DNA from: JADHLJ01 sp038118725
GTDB lineage: Bacteria; Pseudomonadota; Alphaproteobacteria; Thalassobaculales; Thalassobaculaceae
Direction: 5' to 3'
NCBI GenBank assembly: GCA_038118725.1
Contig: JAYOIK010000036.1
Location: forward strand, 1 to 47,099
Length of the DNA: 47,099 nucleotides
Within the stretch, counting starts at the first letter, position 1, and each line of letters starts with the position of its first letter. Position numbers and translations under genes: made by a program. The notes below the pieces were generated by a model, which saw only the letters and a program-made list of their open reading frames with translations, was not told the origin of the DNA and did not search any database. This document shows positions 18,558-27,231 of this stretch, piece by piece.

Positions 18558-18782
18558 ATGGAACTCGACGCCGCGAAGATGATTGGAGCCGGCCTCGCCG
18601 TGATCGCGCTAGCGGGTGTCGGTGTCGGCATCGGCAACATCTTTTCCTCTCTCGTTTCCTCGATCGCCCGCAACCCGGCGGCTCGTGGCGAGGTTTTCGG
18701 TATCGGCATTCTCGGCTTCGCGCTGACGGAAGCCATCGCGCTGTTCGCGCTGCTGATTTCCTTCCTGATCCTGTTCACCTGA
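18558..18782 (+). CDS. atpE: F0 ATP synthase subunit c
   Basis: 74-residue two-helix proteolipid of the rotor ring. Helix 1 has the repeated glycine motif (AGVGVGIGN), the polar loop is ARNPAAR, and the ion-binding carboxylate is E58 in ALTEAIALF. A strong TAAGGAAGG site precedes the ATG. Lack of a Q-x-x-E/T sodium-site pattern favours proton use. Confidence 0.96.
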   Translation: MELDAAKMIGAGLAVIALAGVGVGIGNIFSSLVSSIARNPAARGEVFGIGILGFALTEAIALFALLISFLILFT

Positions 18783-18859
18783 TTGCCGGCGCCCGGCGCC
18801 GTCGACCCCAGGGCTTGTCCCAGGGTTTGCGGCGTGGGCTCTTGGTGAGAGGAGAGAAC

Positions 18860-19474
18860 ATGCGCGCGAATTTCGATTCGTTGAGGAGCGTTGCCCGCTA
18901 TGGCATCGTCGCTACCCTCGCCTACGGGGTGGGGGCGTCGCTGTCGGTATCGGCGCTTGCCGCCGAGGCGGGCGAGGCGAAGCTTCCCCAGCTCGACATC
19001 CAAACCTATCCCTCGCAGATCTTCTGGCTGATCATCGCCTTTATCGTTCTGTATTTCCTGGTCTCGAAGATCGCGGTTCCGCGGATCTCCGAGGTCTTGA
19101 GTGAGCGCGAGGAACGAATTGCCGACGACCTGGACAAGGCCGAGACCTTGAAAAAGGAAGCCGAGCAGGTTCGGGCCGAATACGAGAAAGCCTTGGGCGA
19201 GGCGCGGGACAAGGCTCATGCCGCGACCCGCGAGGCTCAGGAAGCGGCGGCCAAGAGCGGCGCCGCGCTTGAAGCCGAGTCCCAGACCAAGATCGCGGGC
19301 ATGCTGAAGGACGCCGAGAGCCGGATCGCCGCCGCGCGCGCCGAGGCGGTCGGCAATGTCCGCTCGGTGGCCCGGGACGTCGCCGGAGAGGCGGTCTCCA
19401 AGCTTATCGGTGTTCAGGTCGCCGAGGCCGATATCGACAAGATGGTCGATGCCACCATGGAGGCCCGGTCATGA
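18860..19474 (+). CDS. atpG: F0 ATP synthase subunit b'
   Basis: 204 residues. An N-terminal extension resembling a signal or extra membrane segment (about 1-35, ending SALAAEAG) precedes the membrane anchor QIFWLIIAFIVLYFLVSK near 50-68. A long charged coiled coil follows, forming part of the peripheral stalk. ATG 18860 has GAGAGGAGAG just upstream. The frame is open back to 18506 over atpE and is not used. It overlaps atpF by four bases (ATGA). The symbol for b' varies (atpG, atpF', atpX). Confidence 0.93.
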   Translation: MRANFDSLRSVARYGIVATLAYGVGASLSVSALAAEAGEAKLPQLDIQTYPSQIFWLIIAFIVLYFLVSKIAVPRISEVLSEREERIADDLDKAETLKKEAEQVRAEYEKALGEARDKAHAATREAQEAAAKSGAALEAESQTKIAGMLKDAESRIAAARAEAVGNVRSVARDVAGEAVSKLIGVQVAEADIDKMVDATMEARS

Positions 19475-19962
19475 GCGAGTTTCAATTCGGCCCCTCCGAG
19501 GCAGTCGCCGTCGCCTTCGTGATCTTCGTGATCCTGGTGCTGTGGAAGGGCATGTCGAAGATCACCGTCGGTTTGGACAAACGCGCCGATGATATCCGCG
19601 CCCAGCTCGACGAGGCGCAGAAGCTTCGCGAGGAGGCTCAGGCCGCGCTCGCGGGCTATCAGCGCCAACAGCGCGATGCTCTCGCCGAGGCGGAGGAGAT
19701 CATTGCCCACGCCAAGGAAGAGGCCGAGCGTTTGAAGAAGGATGCGGCGGCCACCTTGGAGGCGACCCTCAAGCGCCGTGAGGAGCAGGCCGTCGACCGT
19801 ATCGCTCAGGCCGAGGCCAAGGCGTTGCAGGACGTGCGCAACCAGGCCGTGGATCTGGCCATCGCGGCGACCGGCAAGCTGATCGGCGACGCCATGTCCG
19901 CCGATGTCCAAGGCCGTCTGATCGGCGAGGCGACCGGAGAGCTGTCGACCAAGCTGCAATAG
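19471..19962 (+). CDS. atpF: F0 ATP synthase subunit b
   Basis: 163 residues with one N-terminal membrane helix (AVAVAFVIFVILVLWKGM) then an acidic/basic coiled coil rich in Ala and Glu. It pairs with b' in the peripheral stalk. The start overlaps the b' stop (ATGA), implying translational coupling. Last gene of the F0 operon. F1 genes are elsewhere, as is usual in alphaproteobacteria. Confidence 0.95.
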   Translation: MSEFQFGPSEAVAVAFVIFVILVLWKGMSKITVGLDKRADDIRAQLDEAQKLREEAQAALAGYQRQQRDALAEAEEIIAHAKEEAERLKKDAAATLEATLKRREEQAVDRIAQAEAKALQDVRNQAVDLAIAATGKLIGDAMSADVQGRLIGEATGELSTKLQ

Positions 19963-19984
19963 TCGACAAAAAATTGAAGACGTG

Positions 19985-20019
19985 ACGGCGGTCGGTTTTC
20001 CGATCGCCGTTTTCGTTTG
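19985..20019 (+). terminator. Rho-independent terminator of the F0 operon
   Basis: An 11-bp stem (19985-19995 pairing with 20000-20010, one G-U pair), TTTT loop, followed by TTTTCGTTTG. It is 22 bases past the atpF stop. Confidence 0.85.
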
Positions 20020-20074
20020 TGGACCAGGCCTAGGTGAACGCCACAGCAACGGATTTGTGGCACGGTCGCGCCGA

Positions 20075-20246
20075 TTCCCCGTCGTCCAGGCGCAAGGCAG
20101 GACCTCGCGAATGGTCGGCCAGGCGAGGTAACATCCGTCACGGCGACACACGAGTGCCATAGGCCCTGCCTTTCGCCAGGGCGGCGAATGTTTTTTGAGA
20201 CGATGTTGCTGTTCCTGGCCTTCCTCGCGCGAGGCATGACCTCTCG
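20075..20246. repeat. Dispersed intergenic palindromic repeat, locus 2
   Basis: Same family as 3765-3934. A forward copy at about 20076-20107 (CCCCGTCGTCCAGGCGCAAG...) is followed by the linking text CCGTCACGGCGACACA, an inverted copy at 20163-20181 (GCCCTGCCTTTCGCCAGGG), and a degenerate forward copy at about 20212-20245 ending ATGACCTCTCGA. The 415-base gap between atpF and the thiolase holds only the terminator, this repeat, and the upstream region of the thiolase gene. Confidence 0.8.
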
Positions 20247-20377
20247 ATGGGCCATCTAGTTGCCGTTGCGTCGACCAGGTCATCGCGCGCCGCTTCCCGG
20301 TGTCGCGGCTTTCCGCTATAAGGCCGACTAGCGAACGCGCCGGATCGACGGCGATCTTGATACTGGGAGAAAGATAC

Positions 20378-21544
20378 ATGACCGCGTGCATCGTTGGATG
20401 GTCACACCTGCCGTTTGGAAAGCATGAGGGCGAGGATGTCGAAAGCATGGTCGTCAAGGTCGCGGCCGAGGCGGTGGCCGATGCTGGGTTCGAGCCAGGC
20501 GATGTCGACGCGATCTATCTCGGCCATTTCGGCGGCGGTTTCTCGCCCCAGGGCTTTACCGCCAGCCTGGTGATGCAGGCCTCTGACGGGTTCCGGTTCA
20601 AGCCGGCGACGCGCGTGGAGAACGCCTGCGCCACCGGAAGTTCGGCGGTGCATCAAGGTATCGACTTCATCGAGGCACGGCGCGGCAAGGTGGTACTGGT
20701 GGTCGGCGTCGAGAAGATGACCGACCTGAAGGGACCGGCGGTGGGCGACGCGTTGCTGACCGCTAGCTATCTGAAGGAGGAATCCGGGATCGAGGGCGGC
20801 TTCGCGGGAGTCTTTGGCCAGATCGCCCAGACCTATTACCAGCGCCATGGCGATCAGTCCGATGCCCTGGCCAAGATCGCCGCGAAGAACCACAAGAACG
20901 GCGTATCCAATCCCTATGCGCAGATCCGCAAGGATTTGGGTTTCGAGTTCTGCCGCTACGTATCAGACAAGAACCCACTGGTCGCCGGGCCGCTTCGGCG
21001 GACCGACTGCTCGCTGGTTTCCGACGGCGCGGCGGCGCTTGTGCTTACCGATGTCGAGACCGCGCTCGGACGCCCCAAGGCGGTGGCGTTCCGGAGCCGC
21101 GCCCATGTCAACGACTTCCTACCGATGTCCAAGCGCGACGTCATCCAGTTCGAGGGTTGCTCCAAGGCTTGGAGCCAGGCCCTGGGCGGCGCCGGATTGA
21201 GCATGGATGATCTCTCCTTTGTCGAGACCCATGACTGTTTCACCATCGCCGAGCTGATCGAGTACGAGGCGATGGGGCTCGCCAAGCCCGGCGAGGGATA
21301 CAAGGTTCTGGAAGAGGGCCTCACGCAAAAGGACGGCAAGCTGCCGGTCAACCCCTCCGGCGGGCTGAAAGCCAAGGGGCATCCGATCGGCGCGACCGGC
21401 GTGTCCATGCACGTTTTGACCGCGATGCAGTTGCGCGGCGAGGCCGGTGAGATGCAGATCCCTGGCGCCAAGCTCGGCGGGATCTTCAACATGGGCGGCG
21501 TCGCGGTCGCAAATGTGGTGTCGATTCTCGAGCCGATCCGCTGA
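20378..21544 (+). CDS. SCP2-type thiolase (acetyl-CoA acetyltransferase family)
   Basis: 388-residue thiolase-fold enzyme. The nucleophile is C84 (ENACATGSS). H285 is in HDCFT, a signature of the sterol-carrier-protein-x type. H335 is in KGHPIGATG. The usual second cysteine is replaced (FNMGG), also typical of SCP2 thiolases. It cleaves or condenses 3-ketoacyl-CoA, probably branched or long chain. ATG 20378 has GGGAGA upstream. An AcuI-like reductase follows after 19 bases, so the pair is probably co-transcribed. Confidence 0.87.
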   Translation: MTACIVGWSHLPFGKHEGEDVESMVVKVAAEAVADAGFEPGDVDAIYLGHFGGGFSPQGFTASLVMQASDGFRFKPATRVENACATGSSAVHQGIDFIEARRGKVVLVVGVEKMTDLKGPAVGDALLTASYLKEESGIEGGFAGVFGQIAQTYYQRHGDQSDALAKIAAKNHKNGVSNPYAQIRKDLGFEFCRYVSDKNPLVAGPLRRTDCSLVSDGAAALVLTDVETALGRPKAVAFRSRAHVNDFLPMSKRDVIQFEGCSKAWSQALGGAGLSMDDLSFVETHDCFTIAELIEYEAMGLAKPGEGYKVLEEGLTQKDGKLPVNPSGGLKAKGHPIGATGVSMHVLTAMQLRGEAGEMQIPGAKLGGIFNMGGVAVANVVSILEPIR

Positions 21545-21563
21545 TCCTGTTGGGAGCTCCACG

Positions 21564-22553
21564 ATGAGCACGTTCCGCGCCCTCGTCCTGCGCGAGGCCG
21601 ACCGCAAGGTGTCGTCCGCGATTGAAACCCTGAGCGAGGATGATTTGCCCGAGGGAGAGGTTCTTGTTCGGGTGAGCCACTCGACCGTCAATTACAAGGA
21701 CGGCATGGTAATCAACGGTATCGGTCGTCTCGTGCGGGACTATCCACATGTCCCGGGGATCGATTTCTCCGGCACGGTGGAGGCTTCCGACAGTCCGGAT
21801 TTCAAGCCCGGCGACTCGGTGGTGCTAACCGGCTGGCGGGTCGGCGAGGTTCATTGGGGCGGTCATGCCGAGAAAGCACGGGTCAAGGCCGACTGGCTGG
21901 TTCCCTTGCCGGAAGGCCTGTCCGAGGCCGCCGCCATGGCCGTGGGGACCGCCGGATTCACCGCGATGCTGGCGGTGCGGGCGCTGGAGGATCACGGCGT
22001 GACACCGAGCTCGGGCGAGGTGCTGGTCACCGGCGCCTCGGGCGGAGTCGGTAGCGTCGCCACGGCGATTCTGGCCAATCTCGGCTACAATGTCGCGGCC
22101 TCGACCGGGCGGCCCGAGCAGGCGGAATACCTGAAGTCCCTGGGCGCCACGACAATCATTGATCGCGCGGAACTCGCCGAGCCTCCTAGCCGGCCCTTGG
22201 CCCGGGAGCGTTTCGCCGGCGCCATCGACAATGTCGGCGGCTCGACCCTGTCGAACCTGCTCACCCAGATGGCTTACGGTGGTTCCGTGGCCGCGGTGGG
22301 GCTTACCGGCGGTAACGAGCTGTCCGCTACCGTGCTTCCCTTCCTGCTGCGCGGCGTGAACCTTTTGGGCATCGACTCGGTCATGTGTCCGAAGGACCGG
22401 CGGCTTGAGACCTGGCGACGGGTGGCCCGCGATTTGCCGATGAACAAGCTCAACGCGATGGTCGAAACCCACGGGCTCGACGATCTGCCGCGCCTCGGCA
22501 AGGAAATCCTCAACGGCGCGGTGCGCGGCCGCGCGGTGGTGAAGATCGGGTAA
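21564..22553 (+). CDS. AcuI-like acryloyl-CoA reductase / quinone oxidoreductase family
   Basis: 329-residue medium-chain dehydrogenase/reductase without the catalytic zinc site. It matches the YhdH/AcuI style: STVNYKDGMVINGIG near the start, HVPGIDFSGTV, then the NADPH-binding VTGASGGVGSVA. AcuI reduces acryloyl-CoA to propionyl-CoA in propionate or DMSP-related metabolism. The pairing with a thiolase fits CoA-ester turnover. Substrate is inferred from family only. GGGAG upstream of ATG 21564; the frame is open back to 21447 inside the thiolase. Confidence 0.82.
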   Translation: MSTFRALVLREADRKVSSAIETLSEDDLPEGEVLVRVSHSTVNYKDGMVINGIGRLVRDYPHVPGIDFSGTVEASDSPDFKPGDSVVLTGWRVGEVHWGGHAEKARVKADWLVPLPEGLSEAAAMAVGTAGFTAMLAVRALEDHGVTPSSGEVLVTGASGGVGSVATAILANLGYNVAASTGRPEQAEYLKSLGATTIIDRAELAEPPSRPLARERFAGAIDNVGGSTLSNLLTQMAYGGSVAAVGLTGGNELSATVLPFLLRGVNLLGIDSVMCPKDRRLETWRRVARDLPMNKLNAMVETHGLDDLPRLGKEILNGAVRGRAVVKIG

Positions 22554-22608
22554 AACCAGAACCGGTCTAGATTATGTTCCCGGCGGGGCGCCGCTGATCG
22601 AACGGGTA

Positions 22609-24474
22609 CTAGAGGTCCAGAACCATCCGCTCGGGCGGCAGGATTACAGTGATCGTCGTCCCGCGATCCGGGACGCTGGCGATGGTGATTCTGCCGCCAT
22701 GCAGATCGACAAGGCCCTTAACCAGGGCCAGGCCCAACCCGGTCCCTTCGTATTGTCGATTGAGCGCGGTGTCGGCCTGCCCGAAGGGTTCGAACGCCCC
22801 GCTGACCTGCTCGTCGGTCATGCCGATGCCCTGATCGCTGACGTGAATCGCGATGCCCTCGAAGGGGTCGGTCAGGGCTCGAACCGTTATCTCGCCGCCG
22901 GTTTGGGAGAACTTGAGGGCGTTGTCCAGCAGGTGGTCGAGAATCTGACGCAAGCGCGCCTCGTCGGCCCTGAGCGCGGGTAGGTCAGGGGCGATAAAAT
23001 GATGAAAGCCGATGCCGCTGGCGGCCACACCGGGGCGCGCGTCGGCGATCGCCGCCTCCAACACCGCGCTTGGATCGATTATCGCCTCGGTAAGCTTCAG
23101 GGTTCCGGCCTCCAGGCGTGCCACGTCGAGAACCGCGTTGATACGTGAAAGCAACACCTGACCCGAAGCACCGATATCATTCGCGAAACCGCGATACTCC
23201 TCGACCCCAATAGGGCCCAGTGCCTCATCGCGCAGCATGCCGGCGAATCCGATGATCGAATTCAATGGGGTTCGAAGTTCGTGACTCATGCGGGTGAGAA
23301 ACTCGGTCTTGGCCCGGTTGCCGCGTTCCGCCGCGTCTCGCGCCTGAGACATCACCCGCAGGGTATTGCGTTGTTCGGTAATCTCGGTGAAGGTCGCGAG
23401 CAACCCGCCATCCGCCATGATGTCGCCGGATACAAGGCAGGCACGCCCATCCGGCAGGTCCCATTCGAAGGCCGGTTGCTGATTTTGGGCGACCTCTCGC
23501 AGTTGCGCGAAGAACGTCTCCGCCGCGATGGTGGGATCGCCGGGCCCGAGATCGCCGCGGTGGGCGATCTTGCCGAGAAGGCTTTGAAAATCGAGGTCCA
23601 TGACGTCCGGCTCATCCGAAAGGTCGAGAAACCGGCGGAAGGTATCGTTCATGACGACGGTCTTGCCGGCGCCGTCGAGGATCACCAATCCCTCGGTCAT
23701 GCTGGACAATATGGTCGAGAGCAGTTGGCTGATCTCGAGGGTTTGTTCTATGTCCCGAGCTTCCGCGTGGTCGCCGTCACGTCCCGGGCCGCGTTCCCCG
23801 CCCTGGGCCTCGATGTCCGGCACGGGTCCCAGGTTCACCTGAGGGTCGGGACGGCGGCGGGGTCTGCGCAGAATGCCGCCGGATCTCTCGCGGGTGTAGC
23901 GCCCGGGGCGCAAGATTTCGACGAAAAGGGCAAGACCGGAAACAATCACCAACAGGCTGGTCGCCAAAGCCATCTCGCCAGGCGAGAACTCGGCGACCAA
24001 ACCGGTCTTCCGAGCCGCCGCCAACCCGGCCCAGGCGATCATCGACAAAGCCACGATCGTCATTGCCGACCATCGCCAGCGCCAAGCGGCGAGGCTGGCA
24101 AGCGCCAGGGCGGCGGGCCCGAACAGGGCCGCCAGATGCGGCAAGCTGGCGCTCGCGATTGCTCCGGTTGCTGAAATCGCCAGGGCCGAGGCGATCCAGG
24201 CATGCGCGTGGCGCTTTCGTCCGGCGGCGGCGGCCACGAAGAAACCGCAGGCGACAAAGTAGTGGATCGTATCGGCGGGAACGAGGAAATCGGCGAGGAC
24301 CGCGGGATATTTCAACGTGACACCACGTAGGATCGCCTCCAGCGCCATGGCGAGACCCCAACCGGTCTTCGACCAGTTTTCCCGATCCGGAAGGGTCGCG
24401 AACATAAGCGCCAGCGCCACCGCCGCCATCACCGCGACCGCGAAGAACTCGGCCAGGTTCGCGGGATCGCTCAT
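22609..24474 (-). CDS. Membrane-bound PAS sensor histidine kinase
   Basis: 621 residues. About seven N-terminal hydrophobic segments (1-190) form a membrane sensor, then a Pro/Arg-rich linker, a PAS domain (about 255-375; MTEGLVILDGAGKTVVMND), a dimerisation/phosphoacceptor domain with H398 in MSHELRTPLNSI, and an ATPase domain with N box DNALKFS, DQGIGM and GTGLGLALV. No receiver domain and no response regulator gene nearby, so an orphan kinase. Downstream of apt by 48 bases on the same strand, so possibly co-transcribed. The signal is unknown. Confidence 0.92.
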   Translation of the reverse strand: MSDPANLAEFFAVAVMAAVALALMFATLPDRENWSKTGWGLAMALEAILRGVTLKYPAVLADFLVPADTIHYFVACGFFVAAAAGRKRHAHAWIASALAISATGAIASASLPHLAALFGPAALALASLAAWRWRWSAMTIVALSMIAWAGLAAARKTGLVAEFSPGEMALATSLLVIVSGLALFVEILRPGRYTRERSGGILRRPRRRPDPQVNLGPVPDIEAQGGERGPGRDGDHAEARDIEQTLEISQLLSTILSSMTEGLVILDGAGKTVVMNDTFRRFLDLSDEPDVMDLDFQSLLGKIAHRGDLGPGDPTIAAETFFAQLREVAQNQQPAFEWDLPDGRACLVSGDIMADGGLLATFTEITEQRNTLRVMSQARDAAERGNRAKTEFLTRMSHELRTPLNSIIGFAGMLRDEALGPIGVEEYRGFANDIGASGQVLLSRINAVLDVARLEAGTLKLTEAIIDPSAVLEAAIADARPGVAASGIGFHHFIAPDLPALRADEARLRQILDHLLDNALKFSQTGGEITVRALTDPFEGIAIHVSDQGIGMTDEQVSGAFEPFGQADTALNRQYEGTGLGLALVKGLVDLHGGRITIASVPDRGTTITVILPPERMVLDL

Positions 24475-24522
24475 CGGTGGTCACGGATCCCGCTTTGGCC
24501 TGCCGCCCGGAATGTCTCTGGG

Positions 24523-25038
24523 TTAGTCGTCATAGGCGATCAAGGACACAAAGGGGATGTCGAGCCGGGACCGACCTTCCAGGAAGGTCAACTCCATGAT
24601 GCACGCGGCACCCGCGACCGTCGCGCCGATCTGGGTGAGGAGGTCGACCGACGCCTTAAGGGTGCCTCCGGTCGCCAGTAGGTCGTCGACAATCACCACG
24701 CGTTGACCCGGCGTGACCGCGCCCTCCTGGATCTCGATGGTATCGGTGCCGTATTCCAGCTCGTAGGTATGGGAGATGGTCGGTCCCGGAAGTTTCCCCT
24801 TCTTGCGAATCATCTGGAAGCCGAGCCCGAGCTGAAGCGCCAGCGGCGCCGCGACGAGAAAGCCACGAGACTCGATCCCCGCGAGCACATCCGGTTTGAA
24901 CGCGCTAACGGCCTCTTGCAGTTGCCGGACGGTTTCCCGCCATGCCTCGGCATGCGCCAGCAGGGTGGAGATGTCGTAGAACAGAATTCCCGGCTTCGGA
25001 AAATCCGGCACCTGACGAATGTGCTGTTTTAGGTCCAT
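24523..25038 (-). CDS. apt: Adenine phosphoribosyltransferase
   Basis: Converts adenine and PRPP to AMP in purine salvage. 171 residues, the usual size. The PRPP loop VVIVDDLLATGGT and the flexible-loop motif ESRGFLVAAPLAL are diagnostic. AAGGAACC precedes the ATG. Cytoplasmic dimer in the family. Confidence 0.95.
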   Translation of the reverse strand: MDLKQHIRQVPDFPKPGILFYDISTLLAHAEAWRETVRQLQEAVSAFKPDVLAGIESRGFLVAAPLALQLGLGFQMIRKKGKLPGPTISHTYELEYGTDTIEIQEGAVTPGQRVVIVDDLLATGGTLKASVDLLTQIGATVAGAACIMELTFLEGRSRLDIPFVSLIAYDD

Positions 25039-25280
25039 GGTGGTTCCTTACCGGCCTCGAATACATCCAGCCCCTTCATAAGGCACGCGAGCCTGAGCTT
25101 ACAACGGGCTTCACCGTGATCATCCGCGTCAGGTTCCGGAATCCGGTGATTAAAGTCGCCCGACTGAAACTGGGATGACCTGTTCGGGCGAGCCGGGTAT
25201 GATTCGCGTGGGATAGCTAAAGGCCGTGGCGTCGACCGATTTGTTAGCACGCCGGGACTTCGAGGGTCGAGGGGGGCTGG
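25039..25280. other. Intergenic region between apt and the Mla operon
   Basis: 242 bases between divergent genes. It must carry both promoters, but I see no clear -35/-10 pair, no strong hairpin and no ORF with coding character. Confidence 0.5.
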
Positions 25281-26420
25281 GTGACAGGCGACAACGCGCG
25301 ATTTCTCAACATCCAAGCCTCCGGTGACGATTCGCTTCACGTGACGGTGTCGAACGCCTGGACCTTGGATGCCGCGATCGCCTTGAATGATCAGATGCGC
25401 GAGCTCGCGCGGATGCCGGCGGCTTCCGTCACCCTGGACGGCGCCGGCCTGACCGCCTTGGATAGCGCGGGTGCCTGGGTGCTCGGCAGGACAATGCGGG
25501 CGATGGCCGATCGCGGCGCGGCAATCGAGGTCACCCGGATGCGAGACGACTACCGCGCCTTGCTCGACAAGACCGAGATCGAAGCGTCCGGCATCGCCTT
25601 GAGCGAGCCCGGAAGTTCCGCCCTTGTCGCCTTGCTCGGGCGGACCGGCGCGTCGGTCGTATCCAGCTTGACCATAGGCGCCGAGCTCTTGGGGTTTTTC
25701 GGCCTGACACTCGTCACCTTGGGCCGCATCCTGGTCGGTCGGGCGCGGGTGCGGTGGATCGCGCTGTTGCGGCAGGTCGAGGCGGTGGGGTTCGACGCGC
25801 TGCCCATCGTCGGGTTGCTGTGCTTTCTCGTCGGTGTCGTCTTGGCCTATATGGGCGCCCTGCAACTTCAGCGGTTCGGGGCGTCGATTCTTACCGTGAA
25901 CCTGGTTGGGGTTTCGGTGCTGCGCGAGATTGGCGTGCTGCTGACGGCGATCATCGTGGCCGGACGGTCCGGCAGCGCCTTCACCGCGCAAATTGGTACC
26001 ATGAAGGTGAACCAAGAGGTCGACGCGATGGAGACCTTGGGGCTTTCGCCGGTGGATGTTCTGGTGATTCCGCGGCTGGTGGCGCTGTTCATCGCGCTGC
26101 CGCTATTGGTTTTCTTCGGCGATATGATGGGATTGCTCGGCGGGGCGGTGATCTCGGTCGTCTATCTCGACCTATCCTTCGGGCAATTCCTTGTTCAGTT
26201 GAAGGACGCGGTGGATTTTTGGGATTTCGGAACCGGGCTCCTGAAAGCGCCGGTTTTCGCCTATGTCATCGCGCTGGTGAGTTGTCATCAGGGATTGCAG
26301 GTTTCCGGTAGCGCCGAAAGCGTGGGCATCCGGACCACCGCCTCGGTGGTGCAGTCGATCTTCCTGGTGATCGTGCTGGACGCCGTCTTCGCGATTTTCT
26401 TCGCGGAGATCGGAATATGA
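25281..26420 (+). CDS. STAS-MlaE fusion: ABC lipid-transport permease
   Basis: 379 residues. Residues about 1-110 form a STAS domain like MlaB (SNAWTLDAA...LTALDSAGAW). Residues about 120-379 are the MlaE permease, with its conserved cytoplasmic EIGVLLTAIIVAGRSGSAF and MKVNQEVDAMETLGLSP segments. In E. coli these are two proteins, MlaB and MlaE. The permease moves phospholipid between the MCE ring and the inner membrane. GTG start with GAGGGGGG upstream. Overlaps the ATPase gene by 4 bases. Confidence 0.92.
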   Translation: MTGDNARFLNIQASGDDSLHVTVSNAWTLDAAIALNDQMRELARMPAASVTLDGAGLTALDSAGAWVLGRTMRAMADRGAAIEVTRMRDDYRALLDKTEIEASGIALSEPGSSALVALLGRTGASVVSSLTIGAELLGFFGLTLVTLGRILVGRARVRWIALLRQVEAVGFDALPIVGLLCFLVGVVLAYMGALQLQRFGASILTVNLVGVSVLREIGVLLTAIIVAGRSGSAFTAQIGTMKVNQEVDAMETLGLSPVDVLVIPRLVALFIALPLLVFFGDMMGLLGGAVISVVYLDLSFGQFLVQLKDAVDFWDFGTGLLKAPVFAYVIALVSCHQGLQVSGSAESVGIRTTASVVQSIFLVIVLDAVFAIFFAEIGI

Positions 26421-27229
26421 GCGCCACTGAAACACAAGAGAACTCACCAAGGTTCGAGCAGCCGGCCATCAAGGTGCGCGGGTTGCGCACGCAATTCGGC
26501 GTCCAGGTGATCCACGATGGCCTCGATCTCACCGTGCGGCGGGGCGAGGTGATCGGCGTGGTCGGAGGCTCGGGTACCGGCAAGTCCGTGTTGATGCGCA
26601 CCATCATCGGCCTGCAAAAGCCGGCGGGCGGTGAGGTTGAACTGCTTGGCGAGCCGATAACGGCCGGTGGCGGCGAGCCGGCGACCCGGCGTTTGCGGGG
26701 ACGTTTCGGAATGATGTTTCAAGATGGCGCGCTATTCAGCTCGCAAACGGTGGCGCAAAACATTCAGGCGCCCATGCGCGAGCGTGGCGGCATTCCCGAC
26801 GACCTCATGGTTGAGCTCGCGCGCCTGAAGATTCAGATGGTCGGACTGCCGCCCGAGGCCGGCGCCAAATACCCGTCCGAACTCTCGGGGGGTATGCGTA
26901 AGCGCGCCAGCCTGGCGCGGGCCCTGGCGCTCGACCCCCAGGTGGTCTTTCTGGACGAGCCGACGGCGGGGCTTGATCCGATTGGCGCGGCGGCGTTCGA
27001 CGATCTGATACGGGACCTGCAAGCCAGCTTGAAGCTGACGGTGGTCATGGTGACCCATGATCTGGACAGTTTGGCCGCGATCTGTGATCGGATCGCGGTG
27101 CTTATCGACAAGAAGATTATCGTTGATACCCTAGCGGCGCTGACCCGACACCCGCATCCGTGGATTCAGGACTATTTCCACGGACCTAGGGCGAGGGCGG
27201 CTTTCGCCGCGGGCGGATCGGAGGGATAG
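26417..27229 (+). CDS. MlaF-like ABC transporter ATPase
   Basis: 270-residue nucleotide-binding protein powering the Mla-type transporter. Walker A GGSGTGKSV, signature LSGGMRKRASLARAL, and Walker B VVFLDEPTAGLDP are intact. The family-typical MRKR variant of the ABC signature supports the MlaF/Ttg2A assignment. Begins in the MlaE stop (ATGA) and ends two bases before the MCE gene. Confidence 0.94.
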   Translation: MSATETQENSPRFEQPAIKVRGLRTQFGVQVIHDGLDLTVRRGEVIGVVGGSGTGKSVLMRTIIGLQKPAGGEVELLGEPITAGGGEPATRRLRGRFGMMFQDGALFSSQTVAQNIQAPMRERGGIPDDLMVELARLKIQMVGLPPEAGAKYPSELSGGMRKRASLARALALDPQVVFLDEPTAGLDPIGAAAFDDLIRDLQASLKLTVVMVTHDLDSLAAICDRIAVLIDKKIIVDTLAALTRHPHPWIQDYFHGPRARAAFAAGGSEG

Positions 27230-27231
27230 GC

